A DNA stretch of 64,000 nt from assembly GCF_014692675.1 (NCBI RefSeq), contig NZ_JABFCZ010000018.1:78514-142513 (forward strand). Direction: 5' to 3'. Below, in pieces: positions 45,424 through 55,334 of this stretch; the first letter of the stretch is position 1, and each line of letters opens with the position of its first letter. The translations under genes were made by a program, and so were the position numbers. A model generated the notes under the pieces. That model saw nothing but the letters and a program-made list of their open reading frames with translations, was not told the DNA's origin and made no database searches. The DNA comes from Roseibium aggregatum (GTDB taxonomy: Bacteria; Pseudomonadota; Alphaproteobacteria; Rhizobiales; Stappiaceae).

Positions 45424-46346
45424 GCCTTTTCCTTCACCAGATCGACGAAGATATCCTCCAGTGAACTCTGGGTCGTATTGAGATCGTGGAACCGGACACC
45501 CGCCTTCGACAGGTCGTTCAAAAGCGCGGTGATGCCGGTGCGCTCGCTCTTTGTGTCGTAGGAATAGGTCAACGACTTGCCGTCGTCGCCAATGGTCAGG
45601 TCATGCGCCTCAAGTCCCGCCGGCAGTTCGCTGATCGGGGTCTGCAGATGCAGGGTCAGTTCCTTTCGGCCGAGCTTGCGCATCAGCTCGTTCTTTTCCT
45701 CCACCAGGATGATCTCGCCCTTGTTGATCACCCCGACGCGGTCGGCCATTTCCTCCGCCTCTTCGATGTAGTGGGTTGTCAGAATGATCGTCACGCCGCG
45801 GTTCTTCAGGTTCTCCACGATGCGCCACATGTCGCGGCGCAGTTCCACGTCCACGCCTGCGGTCGGCTCGTCCAGGAACAGCACCTTCGGCTCGTGGGCC
45901 AGCGCCTTTGCGACCAGTAGGCGCCGTTTCATGCCGCCGGAGAGCGCCATGATCGGCGCCCTGTGCTTGTCCCACAGGCTGAGGTCTTTCAGGATCTCCT
46001 CGACCAGCGCCGGATTGCTCCGCATGCCGAACAGGCCCCGGCTGAAGGACACCATGTCGATGACCTTCTCGAAGTGGGACACGGGCATCTCCTGGGGCAC
46101 CAGGCCGATCAGTTTTCGTGCCTCCCGATAGTTTCGGATGGCATCGAAACCGCCGACGGTGATCGTGCCCGACGTCGGGCGGACCAGCCCGCAGATCGTG
46201 CTGATCAGGGTCGTCTTGCCGGCGCCGTTGGGTCCGAGCAGGGCGAAGACCTCGCCTTCGTTGATGTCGAGGGAAACCGATTTGAGCGCCTGGAAGCCGC
46301 CGTCGTAGGTTTTGGTCAGGGACTGGACAGAAATGATTGCGGACAT
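45420..46346 (-). CDS. ABC transporter ATP-binding protein (ABC-2 exporter)
   Basis: This 308-residue ATPase pairs with the downstream permease. Walker [10 protein letters not shown], signature LSGGMKRR, Walker [13 protein letters not shown] and the switch histidine in [15 protein letters not shown] are present. A C-terminal extension of about 80 residues follows the core, as in YadG-like exporters. The ATG at 46346 gives the standard N-terminus [12 protein letters not shown]; the frame is open from 46418. Confidence 0.92.
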   Translation of the reverse strand: MSAIISVQSLTKTYDGGFQALKSVSLDINEGEVFALLGPNGAGKTTLISTICGLVRPTSGTITVGGFDAIRNYREARKLIGLVPQEMPVSHFEKVIDMVSFSRGLFGMRSNPALVEEILKDLSLWDKHRAPIMALSGGMKRRLLVAKALAHEPKVLFLDEPTAGVDVELRRDMWRIVENLKNRGVTIILTTHYIEEAEEMADRVGVINKGEIILVEEKNELMRKLGRKELTLHLQTPISELPAGLEAHDLTIGDDGKSLTYSYDTKSERTGITALLNDLSKAGVRFHDLNTTQSSLEDIFVDLVKEKA

Positions 46347-46578
46347 AAATCGATTAGATCTTGAAACGTGTGTGAGGGCGGGACCGGGCCGGATCACGCC
46401 TTGAGCCTGTACCGGCAAACCTGCCCGAACCCGTGATCAGAAGATAGGCATCCGATTGGATTGTGCCAAGGCCAGCCTGCATTGTTTCACCTGAGTGAAC
46501 AGACTGTTTGGCATTGGCCGATGGGAACCTGTCTTCCGTCCACTATTTTAGGGAAATCACGTATTGGAGCGAGGATCA

Positions 46579-47481
46579 ATGTCCATTCGGCCCGTCACTC
46601 ATATCGGCACCACCCAGCCGACCCTCGAAGGGGCCGGCGTGAAACTGGAACGCGTCTTCGGGTTTCAGGATCCGGAGATGCTCGATCCGTTTCTGCTCCT
46701 CGACGATTTCAGGAACGAGCGGCCGGAAGACTATCTGGCGGGTTTTCCCTGGCATCCGCATCGGGGCATCGAGACGATCACCTACGTCCTGGCCGGCACG
46801 GTGGAACACGGCGACAGCCTGGGCAATACCGGCAACCTCGGCGCCGGCGATGTCCAGTGGATGACCGCCGGCCGCGGCATCATGCACCAGGAAATGCCCA
46901 AGGGCGACGACCGGGGACGCATGCACGGATTTCAGCTCTGGGCCAATCTGCCCTCGTCGCTGAAGATGTCCGAACCGCGCTATCAGGATGTCAACGCGGG
47001 GGATATCCCCGTGGTTGTCGATGACGACGGCACCACGGTGCGGATCATCTGCGGTGACTTCTGGGGCAAGTCCGGCCCGGTCGACGGCATTGCCGCTGAC
47101 CCGCAATACCTCGATGTCTTCGTTCCCGCCGGCGTAAAGAAACGGCTGAAGGTCGACACCTACAAGCAGACCTTCGCCTATATCTTCGAAGGCTCCGGCG
47201 CCTTTGCAGATGCCTCCGACCCCTTCGGCGTTCTGACCGAAAAGGAACTGAACGGCAAAGAACTGCATGTCCGTGACCGGACCGGCGACCGGTCCCTGGT
47301 CATATTCGGCTCCGGCGACGAAATCGTCGTCCAAGCCGGGGAAAAAGGTATCCGTTTCCTTCTCGTCTCCGGCGCACCGATCCGGGAGCCTGTCGCGTGG
47401 CACGGCCCCATCGTCATGAACACTCGCGAAGAGCTCATACAGGCAGTCAACGAACTGCGCGGCGGCACGTTCATCCGCTAG
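46579..47481 (+). CDS. Pirin-family protein
   Basis: This 300-residue double-cupin protein has the metal-site motif PWHPHRGIETITYVLAG, with EHGDS next and MHQEMP further on supplying further ligands. Bacterial pirins include quercetinases and proteins that modulate central metabolism. The specific role here is unknown. The ATG at 46579 follows GAGCGAGG; the frame is open from 46564. A terminator follows. Confidence 0.92.
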   Translation: MSIRPVTHIGTTQPTLEGAGVKLERVFGFQDPEMLDPFLLLDDFRNERPEDYLAGFPWHPHRGIETITYVLAGTVEHGDSLGNTGNLGAGDVQWMTAGRGIMHQEMPKGDDRGRMHGFQLWANLPSSLKMSEPRYQDVNAGDIPVVVDDDGTTVRIICGDFWGKSGPVDGIAADPQYLDVFVPAGVKKRLKVDTYKQTFAYIFEGSGAFADASDPFGVLTEKELNGKELHVRDRTGDRSLVIFGSGDEIVVQAGEKGIRFLLVSGAPIREPVAWHGPIVMNTREELIQAVNELRGGTFIR

Positions 47482-47530
47482 GGTCAGGCCCCTAACCTCC
47501 CACCTTGCTTGCCCACCAAGCAAGAACTGG

Positions 47531-47564
47531 CGGCATCCACTCCCGATGGATGCCGTTTTTTTTT
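47531..47564 (+). terminator. Rho-independent terminator after the pirin gene
   Basis: The stem CGGCATCCA / TGGATGCCG has a seven-base loop and is followed by nine T. It ends the pirin transcript. Confidence 0.9.
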
Positions 47565-47668
47565 GCCTCGTCCGAAGTCAGTCTGCGTTTGATGCATATC
47601 ATCCCTGAACGCCCCGAAAACGGCCATTCTGCCGAAAGGAATAGCGGAAAGCGAAGGGAGATGATGTC

Positions 47669-48622
47669 ATGGAAAGCAAGGTTTCCAGCCAGCTGAAAAT
47701 TTCATGCCGGACATTGCAACGCATGGAACCTGCGATTGTCGCTTTCGCCTTTCTGTTAATCCTGATGTTATCCCTTGCCGCTCTTCCGGCACGAGCGTCC
47801 GATTTTGCCATGCATTGTCCGCCGGGCTGGCAGGTCGAAAATGGCGATCAAATGCTCCGGCGGTGCATTTCTCCCTCACGGGATGCTTTCATCGAGGTCT
47901 ATGTTTACGGCGGTGAAGCTGCAGACCTGTCTGCCTATCTGGACAGGCAGGTCCAGGCCCTTGCGCAGAAAGGTCTGCCGTTTCATCAGTTCCGCAAGGA
48001 AGCCCCCGGCAACGTCTCCGGCATCCCGGCACTGACCCGCGAATACACCGGCACCGCCAACAATGCCCTTTTCCATTCCTATGTGGTGGCCACCAGCCAT
48101 GGAGGGAAAACCTACCTGTTGCAGGCGCTTTATCTGGCCGACCGGGCGCAGACCCTGCAGCCGCAAATCCGCGATGCCATGAACAGCTGGACCTACCCAA
48201 GCGTGGAACAGGCCAAGGCGTCCCCTCCGTCACAAACACAGCCTGACAAGACACCGGATGCCGCCGTCAGCGGCGGACGGTCCTATGCCAGCCGGGACCA
48301 GTGCGTCGACTACCTCTGCCGGCCGTTTTCAGACAGCTGCAATACCTATGACCGCGGCGCAGACGCCAACCATTTTCGCTATCTTTTATGCAAGAGCGCC
48401 TGGGACAAATGCTATTCCTACTGTACCGGCTACTGGTCGATGGCCCTGACATGCACCAAGGAAGCCGTCACAGCGACGCAAGGCTATTGGATTTCGGCAT
48501 GTGGCGCGCTGGCACACGATGAAAGAGCAATGCAGGACTGTTTCCGCCGAGGCATGATCGACGGGGACAACCTCTTGCGTGAGATGCGCGGCCGCCCCGA
48601 GTGCAAGGCCGGTTCCAACTGA
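47669..48622 (+). CDS. Secreted Cys-rich protein of unknown function
   Basis: This 317-residue protein has an N-terminal hydrophobic export segment (IVAFAFLLILMLSLAALPARA). A first domain of about 150 residues looks like an alpha/beta lipoprotein-type fold (IEVYVYGGEAADLSAYLDRQ). A Pro/Gln/Thr linker follows, then a C-terminal domain of about 115 residues with ten cysteines spaced along it (DQCVDYLCRPF, KCYSYCTGYW). The cysteines would form disulfides outside the cytoplasm. I do not recognise either domain. The ATG at 47669 has a GGGAG site. It stands alone. Confidence 0.7.
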   Translation: MESKVSSQLKISCRTLQRMEPAIVAFAFLLILMLSLAALPARASDFAMHCPPGWQVENGDQMLRRCISPSRDAFIEVYVYGGEAADLSAYLDRQVQALAQKGLPFHQFRKEAPGNVSGIPALTREYTGTANNALFHSYVVATSHGGKTYLLQALYLADRAQTLQPQIRDAMNSWTYPSVEQAKASPPSQTQPDKTPDAAVSGGRSYASRDQCVDYLCRPFSDSCNTYDRGADANHFRYLLCKSAWDKCYSYCTGYWSMALTCTKEAVTATQGYWISACGALAHDERAMQDCFRRGMIDGDNLLREMRGRPECKAGSN

Positions 48623-48691
48623 CTGGCTTGCCGTGCGCCCAAAGGCACGTTACCCCTAGTCGGACGTCATCAACAGGGCCAGTATCACGGA

Positions 48692-49858
48692 ATGACCCTG
48701 AAACTCCGCCCGGCGCATGCCGGCGATACCGGCATACTCACCGATATCCTGCACCGGTCCAAGGCTTCCTGGGGATATCCTGCGGACAAGATCGAGGCGT
48801 TTCGCAGCGAATACCGCATCACCCAGGCAACATTGGCATCGCTTGACATGATCGTGGCCGAGACGGCCGGACGCCCCGTCGCCTTTGCCGGCGGCAAGAT
48901 GCGCGAAGACTGCCTCTATCTCGAATTCCTGTTCGTCGCGCCCGAAGCGATGCGGCGCGGCATCGGCAGCCTGCTGCTGCAGCGTATGGCCGACCGGGCC
49001 AGGGCCTGCGGCAAGACTCGGATGGTGCTCGTGAGCGATTATTTCGCACGCGGCTTTTATGAAAATCGGGGCTTCACGACCCTGTCCGAACGGCCGGGCC
49101 AGATGTCCCCCGAAGGCGTCATTCCGATCATGGAGAAGCCTCTTTGCGCCGAAATCTTCCCCCTGAAGTCCGTCCGCCTCACCATTGACCGCAAGGCCCG
49201 GTGGGCGTTCGAGCGCCAGCACGCCGGGGAAATCGGGACCCATTGGGCCGAGATCTGCCGAAAGAACCCCGCTTTGTGGAACGGACGCACCCTGAAGCTT
49301 GCCGGCTACACGCTCTCCGACGGTCATTTCACCGGTACTTGCCGGGAATGCTCCTATGCCGCCTTTCTTGCCTGGCGCGACTGGGGGGCTCCGGATCTCG
49401 AAACGCACAATATTTTCGGATCGGCCGTTTTGAGATCGTCCGACGGCGCCCTGCTTTACGGGGTCATGTCGCAAAATACGGCCAATGCCGGCAGGATCTA
49501 CCCGCCGGGCGGCAACCTGGATCCGGCCGATATCCGCCCGGACGGCAGCGTGGATATTCTGGGAGCCATTTTCCGCGAGCTTGAGGAAGAAACAGGCCTG
49601 GGCGTGAAGGACATCTCCGCCGACGCGCTGTTTGCCATTCTGGACGGTCCCCGGATTTCCATCGCCCGCGTCCTTGATGTTCCGCTTGCCGCCGAACCGC
49701 TGCGCGACCGGATCCTGCGGCATTCGACGGCGAGCGACGAACAGGAACTCTCCGATATGCGCATCCTGCGTCATCCACAGGATCTGACTTCGCCGGATTT
49801 CGTGCCGTTTGCCCGCGATATCGGCAAAATGCTTCTGAGCGCTGCGGCACCGGCCTAA
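48692..49858 (+). CDS. GNAT acetyltransferase-Nudix hydrolase fusion
   Basis: This 388-residue protein joins two enzyme domains. Residues 1-150 are a GNAT fold with the acetyl-CoA loop FLFVAPEAMRRGIGSLLLQ. Residues 240-388 are Nudix-like, with the core RELEEETGLG. The Nudix box is slightly degenerate: the Glu eight residues before the R is replaced by Val. Between them is an 85-residue linker with CRECSY. The substrates are unknown; a nucleotide-sugar or amino-acid-linked substrate shared by both domains is possible. The start is the ATG at 48692. Confidence 0.72.
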   Translation: MTLKLRPAHAGDTGILTDILHRSKASWGYPADKIEAFRSEYRITQATLASLDMIVAETAGRPVAFAGGKMREDCLYLEFLFVAPEAMRRGIGSLLLQRMADRARACGKTRMVLVSDYFARGFYENRGFTTLSERPGQMSPEGVIPIMEKPLCAEIFPLKSVRLTIDRKARWAFERQHAGEIGTHWAEICRKNPALWNGRTLKLAGYTLSDGHFTGTCRECSYAAFLAWRDWGAPDLETHNIFGSAVLRSSDGALLYGVMSQNTANAGRIYPPGGNLDPADIRPDGSVDILGAIFRELEEETGLGVKDISADALFAILDGPRISIARVLDVPLAAEPLRDRILRHSTASDEQELSDMRILRHPQDLTSPDFVPFARDIGKMLLSAAAPA

Positions 49859-49992
49859 CGCGGGGTTACGGATCTGGAGTCGGTTAATCATTTATTGCCC
49901 AATGCGCAAAGCTACGGGGTGGCAGTCGGCAGTCTTCCGTGCAACAGTCCGGTCTCGTTCGATGCCTTTGAAAACCAATGGAGAAGCTGCCG

Positions 49993-50904
49993 ATGGGCCG
50001 TCGCTACGCCGTCCTCGATGTCTTTACCAACAAATCCCTCGCCGGAAACCCGCTCGCCGTTGTGCTCGATGCGGAAGGCTTGAGTGACGAGCGAATGCAG
50101 GCGATCGCCAAGGAATTCAACCTCTCCGAAACGGTGTTCGTGTTTCCGCCGGAAAATCCGGGACACACGGCCAACATCCGCATTTTCACGCCAGCGCTGG
50201 AACTGCCCTTCGCCGGCCATCCGACCGTCGGCACCGCGATCCTGATGGCGATGGAACGTTTCGGTGACATCAGCGGCGAACAGGATGCGGTCGTCGTTCT
50301 GAAGGAACAGATCGGTGCCGTACGTTGCGCCGTGGTGCTCAGGGAAAATGCCGCCGCCTTCTCCGAATTCGACGTACCGAAGCTGCCCGAACCCGCCGGA
50401 CCGACCCGCGACAAGGAGCTGATCGCAGCCGCTCTCAGCCTCGATCCGGTCGATATCGGTTTCGAAAACCACGCCCCGTCCCGCTATCAGGTCGGCGCGC
50501 CTTTCAACTTCATTCCGGTTCGCGACCTCGGCGCTCTGGCCCGCGCCAAGCCGGACCTCACCATCTGGCACGATGCCTTCGGCAACGACACCCACACGGA
50601 CGCCTACGTCTATTGCCGCGAGACCCGCGCCCATGAAAGCGCGTTCCATGCGCGCATGTTCGCACCGGCCATGGGCATCACCGAGGATCCCGCGACCGGA
50701 TCCGCAGCCGCGGCCTTCGCCGGCGCCGTCCATTTCTTCGACGATCTGCCCAGCGGCACCCACCATATCCGCATCGAGCAGGGCTTCGAAATGGGCCGCC
50801 CGTCGCTGATCGACCTGGAGATCGACATCGAAAACGGCGCCATGCACGCCATCCGCATCGGCGGCCAGGCAACCCTCGTCGCCCGCGGCGAACTCTTCGT
50901 CTAG
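49993..50904 (+). CDS. PhzF-family epimerase/isomerase-like protein
   Basis: This 303-residue protein has the PhzF duplicated fold. The catalytic glutamate is in [10 protein letters not shown], and [10 protein letters not shown] and [13 protein letters not shown] are family motifs. PhzF proteins are isomerases in phenazine or related metabolism, but most family members have unknown substrates, and no phenazine genes are nearby. The ATG at 49993 has a GGAGAAG site; an ATG at 49978 would add five residues. Confidence 0.9.
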   Translation: MGRRYAVLDVFTNKSLAGNPLAVVLDAEGLSDERMQAIAKEFNLSETVFVFPPENPGHTANIRIFTPALELPFAGHPTVGTAILMAMERFGDISGEQDAVVVLKEQIGAVRCAVVLRENAAAFSEFDVPKLPEPAGPTRDKELIAAALSLDPVDIGFENHAPSRYQVGAPFNFIPVRDLGALARAKPDLTIWHDAFGNDTHTDAYVYCRETRAHESAFHARMFAPAMGITEDPATGSAAAAFAGAVHFFDDLPSGTHHIRIEQGFEMGRPSLIDLEIDIENGAMHAIRIGGQATLVARGELFV

Positions 50905-51095
50905 ATCGGGCGATCAAAGTCTCCGGCGGACCGGAGCCTCCGGGATATGTCCCGCGCAGCCGCACGCCGTCGACCGCAATGCTATCGGACGGCAATTCCC
51001 CATGGCACCGCCCGTTCCTATCGTCTAGCCTGTGCGCCATCCGGCCTGAACGGGAGGCCGGACAAGAAGGCCCGAAAAGGAGGGACCACGGCGCC

Positions 51096-51518
51096 ATGAT
51101 TACGCTATTGAAATTACTGCATGTTCTGGCCTTTACCGCAGGTGTCGGCGGCGGCCTCGCCAACCTCCTGGTCATGCGTGCGGCCAACGCGGCCGATGCG
51201 GATGCCGCAAAGATCCTGCGCGGGATCATGCCGCGCATCGCAACCATGAGCTTCCACTCCGTCATCCTCTTGTGGATTACCGGGCCGCTGCTTTTGTGGC
51301 TTGTCTATGACGGTGGTGCGGGGCTCGGCCCCCTATTTCACCTCAAGATGCTTTCCGTCGTGCTCCTGACCGTTGCCTCGGTGACCGGCCGGATCACCAT
51401 CAGCCGGCTCAAGGCAGGAAAGCCGGCCCGTTTTGCTCCCCATATGCCGAAAATCGGCATGCTCGGCTCCTTTTTCGGCGTGACAACCATCGGTCTGGCG
51501 GTCCTGGCATTCTCGTAA
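51096..51518 (+). CDS. Small four-helix membrane protein
   Basis: This 140-residue inner-membrane protein has four hydrophobic segments and starts MITLLKLLHVLAFTAGVGGG. A histidine in the first helix and another near HLKM recall the heme/copper-binding CopD-like and DUF2269 proteins, but I cannot assign a family firmly. The ATG at 51096 follows AAAGGAGGGA. It ends 38 bases before the gamma-glutamyltransferase gene, so the two may be cotranscribed. Confidence 0.7.
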   Translation: MITLLKLLHVLAFTAGVGGGLANLLVMRAANAADADAAKILRGIMPRIATMSFHSVILLWITGPLLLWLVYDGGAGLGPLFHLKMLSVVLLTVASVTGRITISRLKAGKPARFAPHMPKIGMLGSFFGVTTIGLAVLAFS

Positions 51519-51556
51519 GGACATCCACCCGAAATAGTTTCAGTGAGGAGATCCCG

Positions 51557-53374
51557 ATGACTTCGGCCTCGAAAAGCTTTCTCGCCCGTCTGGTCCTCGC
51601 CGGCGTGCTCGGCGTTGCCGGCCCGCTTTCGGCCCTTGCCCAGCAGGCAACCGACGCGGTCGCGCCGGAAAGCGGAAATGCCGTGGCGCAGAGCTTCGAA
51701 GCCCTGTCGCCCGAAGCCCTTTCCGCCCTCGCAACAAAGGCTACAGGCAAGCCGGTCGAAGCGAAGCGCTGGATGATTGCCGCGGCCAATCCGCTGGCGG
51801 TCGAAGCCGGTGCCAAGGTGCTCAAGGCCGGCGGCAGCGCGGCTGACGCCCTCGTCGCCATCCAGACCGTGCTCGGTCTTGTCGAGCCGCAATCCTCCGG
51901 TCTCGGCGGCGGCGCCTTTCTGGTCTGGTACGACGCGGCGACCGGCAAGCTGACCACGCTCGACGGCCGCGAGACCGCACCGCTCGCCGCCCGCCCCACC
52001 GCCTTCCTGGACGGGGAAGGCGAGCCGCTGAAATTCTACGATGCGGTCGTCGGCGGCCTGTCGGTCGGAACGCCCGGCACGCCGAAGCTTCTGGAAGAGG
52101 CGCACAAGCGCTGGGGCAAGCTCGACTGGGCGCCGCTCTTCAAGGACGCCATAGACCTTGCCGAAAAAGGTTTCACCGTTTCTCCGCGTCTCGCCTCGCT
52201 GGTCGCCGAAGACCCCGACCGTCTGGGGCGCTTCGCCGCCACGCGTGCCTATTTCTTCCCCAGCGGCGCGCCGATCAAGGCCGGCGAAACACTCCGGAAT
52301 CCGGACTATGCCGCCACTCTTCAGGCCATCGCCGCCAACGGCGCCAAGGCCTTTTATTACGGCGAGATCGCCCGGGATATCGTCAAGACGGTGCAGACGG
52401 CGCCCGGAAATCCTGGCTTCCTGTCCGACAAGGATCTCTCCCTATACGAGGTGATCGAGCGTGAGCCGGTGTGCGCCGCCTATCGCGGCCGGGACGTTTG
52501 CGGCATGGGCCCGCCCTCGTCCGGCGCGCTCACCGTCGGCCAGATCCTCGGCATGCTGGACAATTATGATCTCACGGCCCTCGGCGCGGACGATCCGAAA
52601 AGCTGGAGGCTGATCGGCGACGCCTCCCGCCTCGCATTTGCCGATCGCGGCCGCTACATGGCCGACGTCGATTTCGTACCGATGCCGCTGAAAGGCCTCG
52701 TCGACGAGGACTATCTGGACGGCCGCTCCGACCTTCTCAAGGGCGACGACGCCCTGCCCGAGGTCGCTCCCGGCACGCCGCCGTGGGATCACGCCATGCT
52801 GCTGTCCAACGACGAAGCCATCGAGTTTCCCTCCACCTCCCACATTTCCATCGTGGATGCGGACGGCAATGCGCTCTCCATGACCACCACCATCGAAAAC
52901 GGATTCGGCTCGCGGCTGTTCGTGCGCGGCTTCCTGCTCAACAACGAACTGACCGATTTCTCCTTCCGCACCCAGAAGGACGGCGTGCCGATCGCCAACC
53001 GGCTGGAACCGGGCAAGCGGCCCCGCTCGTCCATGTCGCCGACCATCGTCATGAAGGACGGCAAGCCGGAACTGGTCATCGGCAGCCCGGGCGGCAGCCG
53101 GATCATCGGCTATGTGGCCGAGGCGATCATCGCCCATCTCGACTGGGGCATGAACGTTCAGCAGGCCGTCTCCCTGCCCCATCTGGTCAACCGCTTCGGC
53201 ACCTATGACCTGGAAGCGGGCACGAAGGCTGAAAGCCTTGCCGATCCGCTGGAAGCGCTCGGCTACAAGGTCAATACCCGCGATCTCAACTCCGGCCTCC
53301 ACGCGATTGCCGTGGGCGACACGCTCCAGGGCGGCGCGGATCCGCGGCGGGAAGGCATTGCGCTCGGGGAGTGA
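51557..53374 (+). CDS. ggt: Gamma-glutamyltransferase
   Basis: This 605-residue periplasmic enzyme cleaves or transfers the gamma-glutamyl group of glutathione. The signal peptide ends near ALAQQA. The autoprocessing nucleophile is T427 in STSHISIVD, which would start the small subunit; the second residue is Ser, not the usual Thr. The substrate loop (SSGLGGGAFLVWYD) and the GSPGGSRIIGYV motif near the C-terminus are present. The length matches the family. Confidence 0.94.
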   Translation: MTSASKSFLARLVLAGVLGVAGPLSALAQQATDAVAPESGNAVAQSFEALSPEALSALATKATGKPVEAKRWMIAAANPLAVEAGAKVLKAGGSAADALVAIQTVLGLVEPQSSGLGGGAFLVWYDAATGKLTTLDGRETAPLAARPTAFLDGEGEPLKFYDAVVGGLSVGTPGTPKLLEEAHKRWGKLDWAPLFKDAIDLAEKGFTVSPRLASLVAEDPDRLGRFAATRAYFFPSGAPIKAGETLRNPDYAATLQAIAANGAKAFYYGEIARDIVKTVQTAPGNPGFLSDKDLSLYEVIEREPVCAAYRGRDVCGMGPPSSGALTVGQILGMLDNYDLTALGADDPKSWRLIGDASRLAFADRGRYMADVDFVPMPLKGLVDEDYLDGRSDLLKGDDALPEVAPGTPPWDHAMLLSNDEAIEFPSTSHISIVDADGNALSMTTTIENGFGSRLFVRGFLLNNELTDFSFRTQKDGVPIANRLEPGKRPRSSMSPTIVMKDGKPELVIGSPGGSRIIGYVAEAIIAHLDWGMNVQQAVSLPHLVNRFGTYDLEAGTKAESLADPLEALGYKVNTRDLNSGLHAIAVGDTLQGGADPRREGIALGE

Positions 53375-53417
53375 GCATGAAATTTTTCCGCGGTTGCCGG
53401 AAAGAAGCTGATTACCC

Positions 53418-53768
53418 CTACCGGCAATCCCGGCGACTAATCTCTCCGCCCGGCAGAACGGTGTTGCATAACACCGCCTCGTGCAGCTCTGCCGGATCGA
53501 GGTCAACCTGCGAAAGATCCAGGTCGGACAGATCGGTATCTCTAAGATCGCAAATGGCGGCGCCCGGCAGGTTTTCGAAAACCGCGTAGATGTCGCCATT
53601 GCCAAGACGGAAGGCGTGCCCCTTTTCAATCAGGTCGCGCACCATTTCGCCGGTGAACGCATCTTCCATCTGCTTCGCCGAATAACACGAGCCGCTCTCG
53701 GCCTGTGCCGTCACACCGATGCAAAGGAAGAACATTCCGGATAGCAGACTTTTCGCGATGGTCGTCAT
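53418..53768 (-). CDS. Secreted protein with short pentapeptide-like repeat
   Basis: This 116-residue protein has a signal peptide ending TAQAES and a short stretch of A(D/N)LxX-like repeats near the C-terminus (LRDTDLSDLDLSQVDLD). The mature protein has four cysteines, so disulfide bonds are possible. It is convergent with ggt. The function is unknown. The ATG at 53768 begins the signal peptide. Confidence 0.7.
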   Translation of the reverse strand: MTTIAKSLLSGMFFLCIGVTAQAESGSCYSAKQMEDAFTGEMVRDLIEKGHAFRLGNGDIYAVFENLPGAAICDLRDTDLSDLDLSQVDLDPAELHEAVLCNTVLPGGEISRRDCR

Positions 53769-53851
53769 GGCGGGATGGTAGCACGGTCCAGAGCGAAGCC
53801 GACCCGAAATGCGCGGGCAATGCGCCCAGAGGTTAGCTCGAGGCAGACGGC

Positions 53852-54847
53852 CTACGCCGGCTCCCCGTCGATCAGCGCCATCATCGCCGGCGGATACCTG
53901 TCGCCGTTTGCCCAGCCGGCGGGGAATTGCCTGTCGAGGGTTTCGATATCGTCCTCTGAAAGCTGTATTGAAAGCGCTTCCAGGTTGGAGGTGATCCGCT
54001 CAGGTGACCGGGTGCCGAAGATCGGGAGAATGTCGTCGCCCTTCGCCAGCAGCCAGGCGAGCGCCACCTGGGCGCGGGTTGCGTCATGGACCCGGGCGAG
54101 GTCATCCATCTGCAAGATCCGCTCAAGGTTCGCCGCCCGGTTGGCGTCCGAAAAGCGCGGATTGTACTGGCGGAAATCTCCTGCCTCGAACGACATGTCG
54201 GTGCTGAGCCCGCCTGCCAGCAGACCGCGGCCGAAGGGGCTGTAGGCGATCAGGGAAATGCCCAGCTCCCGCAGCACCGGCAGGATGTTCGTCTCCACGC
54301 CCCGCTCCATCAGCGAATATTCCGTTTCGACCGCCGCCAGCGGATGAACGGCATGGGCGCGCCGGATCGTTGCGGCCGAGGCTTCCGATAGGCCGATCGC
54401 CCGGACCTTGCCGGCGGCGACAAGATCGGCCATGGCGCCGACACTGTCCTCGATCGGAACGGAAGGATCCACGCGGGCCAGGATGAAGAGATCGATGGCC
54501 TCCAGCCTGAGGCGGCTTAGCGAGCCCTCGCAGGCGGCCTTCAACTGGTCCGGATGCCCCTTCAGAACCGGCTTGCGGTCCGGCCCGATACCAACGCCGG
54601 TCTTGGTCGCCACGACCGCCGGATTGCTTGAAGCCGCGAGCACATCGCCGATCAGCTCCTCGTTACCGCCACGGCCGTAAAAATCCGCCGTGTCGAGGAA
54701 ATCGATGCCCGCCTCCAGGGCAGTGCGAATGACCCCGCGCGCATCCTCGGGTTCGATTGCGCCATAGGAGCCGCTGAGCCCCATGCAGCCGAGACCGAGA
54801 GGCGAGACTTCAATACCGCTCGCGCCGAGTTTGCGCTTGATATCCAT
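53852..54847 (-). CDS. Aldo/keto reductase
   Basis: This 331-residue NADPH-dependent reductase has the motifs LGLGCMGLSGSYG, DTADFYGRGGNEELIG (catalytic Asp and Tyr) and VVATKTG (Lys). The tetrad histidine is missing: where most have LxxxHRxD this one has FILARVDP. That occurs in pyridoxal-reductase-like relatives. The ATG at 54847 is 10 bases after the MarR gene stop, so it is the second gene of a MarR-AKR operon. The substrate is unknown. Confidence 0.88.
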   Translation of the reverse strand: MDIKRKLGASGIEVSPLGLGCMGLSGSYGAIEPEDARGVIRTALEAGIDFLDTADFYGRGGNEELIGDVLAASSNPAVVATKTGVGIGPDRKPVLKGHPDQLKAACEGSLSRLRLEAIDLFILARVDPSVPIEDSVGAMADLVAAGKVRAIGLSEASAATIRRAHAVHPLAAVETEYSLMERGVETNILPVLRELGISLIAYSPFGRGLLAGGLSTDMSFEAGDFRQYNPRFSDANRAANLERILQMDDLARVHDATRAQVALAWLLAKGDDILPIFGTRSPERITSNLEALSIQLSEDDIETLDRQFPAGWANGDRYPPAMMALIDGEPA

Positions 54848-54857
54848 TGCCAAGATC

Positions 54858-55331
54858 TCATCCTTCCCGGATTTGGGTTTCGATTTCACTTGCGAAGGCT
54901 TCCAGCCCGTCGAGAAAGGCTGTGCGCGTCTCCGCGGACATGGATTGCAGGACCTTGAGCAGCGGTTCGACCCGCCTCTGGCAATAGCCCTCGACGGCAG
55001 CGCGCCTGTCAGGAGCGATCGACAGCCATGTGCGCCGTCGGTCCTTTTCATCCCGCTCCCTGGCCAGCCAGCCGCTGTCCTGCAGCTCGCCCGCGATCTG
55101 GCTTGCCGCCGGAACACCGATGGCAAGCCTTTGCGCCAGTTCGCCCACGGTCATCCGTCCGGCAAGCGCGATCATGTTGAGGGCGTGGATGTGCCGGGGC
55201 GCGAAGGTCCCCTCGGAAATCGCCGCGCGGAACTCGGGCGGCATGAACGCCCTCTCCTTGAAGAAGGCGGCCCCCAGGCGGGGAAGAATGTCCGCGGCGC
55301 GGTCCAGATCGGTTTTTGAAAGTCGGGTCAT
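54858..55331 (-). CDS. MarR-family transcriptional regulator
   Basis: This 157-residue winged-helix regulator has the recognition region MTVGELAQRLAIGVPAASQIAGEL and the wing WLARERDEKDRRRTWLSI. It is followed by an aldo/keto reductase gene on the same strand. A perfect 20-bp palindrome begins four bases before its start codon, the likely operator for autorepression. The ATG at 55331 is the only sensible start; the frame is open from 55418. Confidence 0.9.
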   Translation of the reverse strand: MTRLSKTDLDRAADILPRLGAAFFKERAFMPPEFRAAISEGTFAPRHIHALNMIALAGRMTVGELAQRLAIGVPAASQIAGELQDSGWLARERDEKDRRRTWLSIAPDRRAAVEGYCQRRVEPLLKVLQSMSAETRTAFLDGLEAFASEIETQIREG

Positions 55332-55334
55332 ATT

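Noticed and set aside
46346..46360. AAATCGATTA near the ABC-2 exporter start, similar to the zwf operator
   Set aside because: It matches only the ATCGAT core, overlaps the start region of the gene, and is likely chance.
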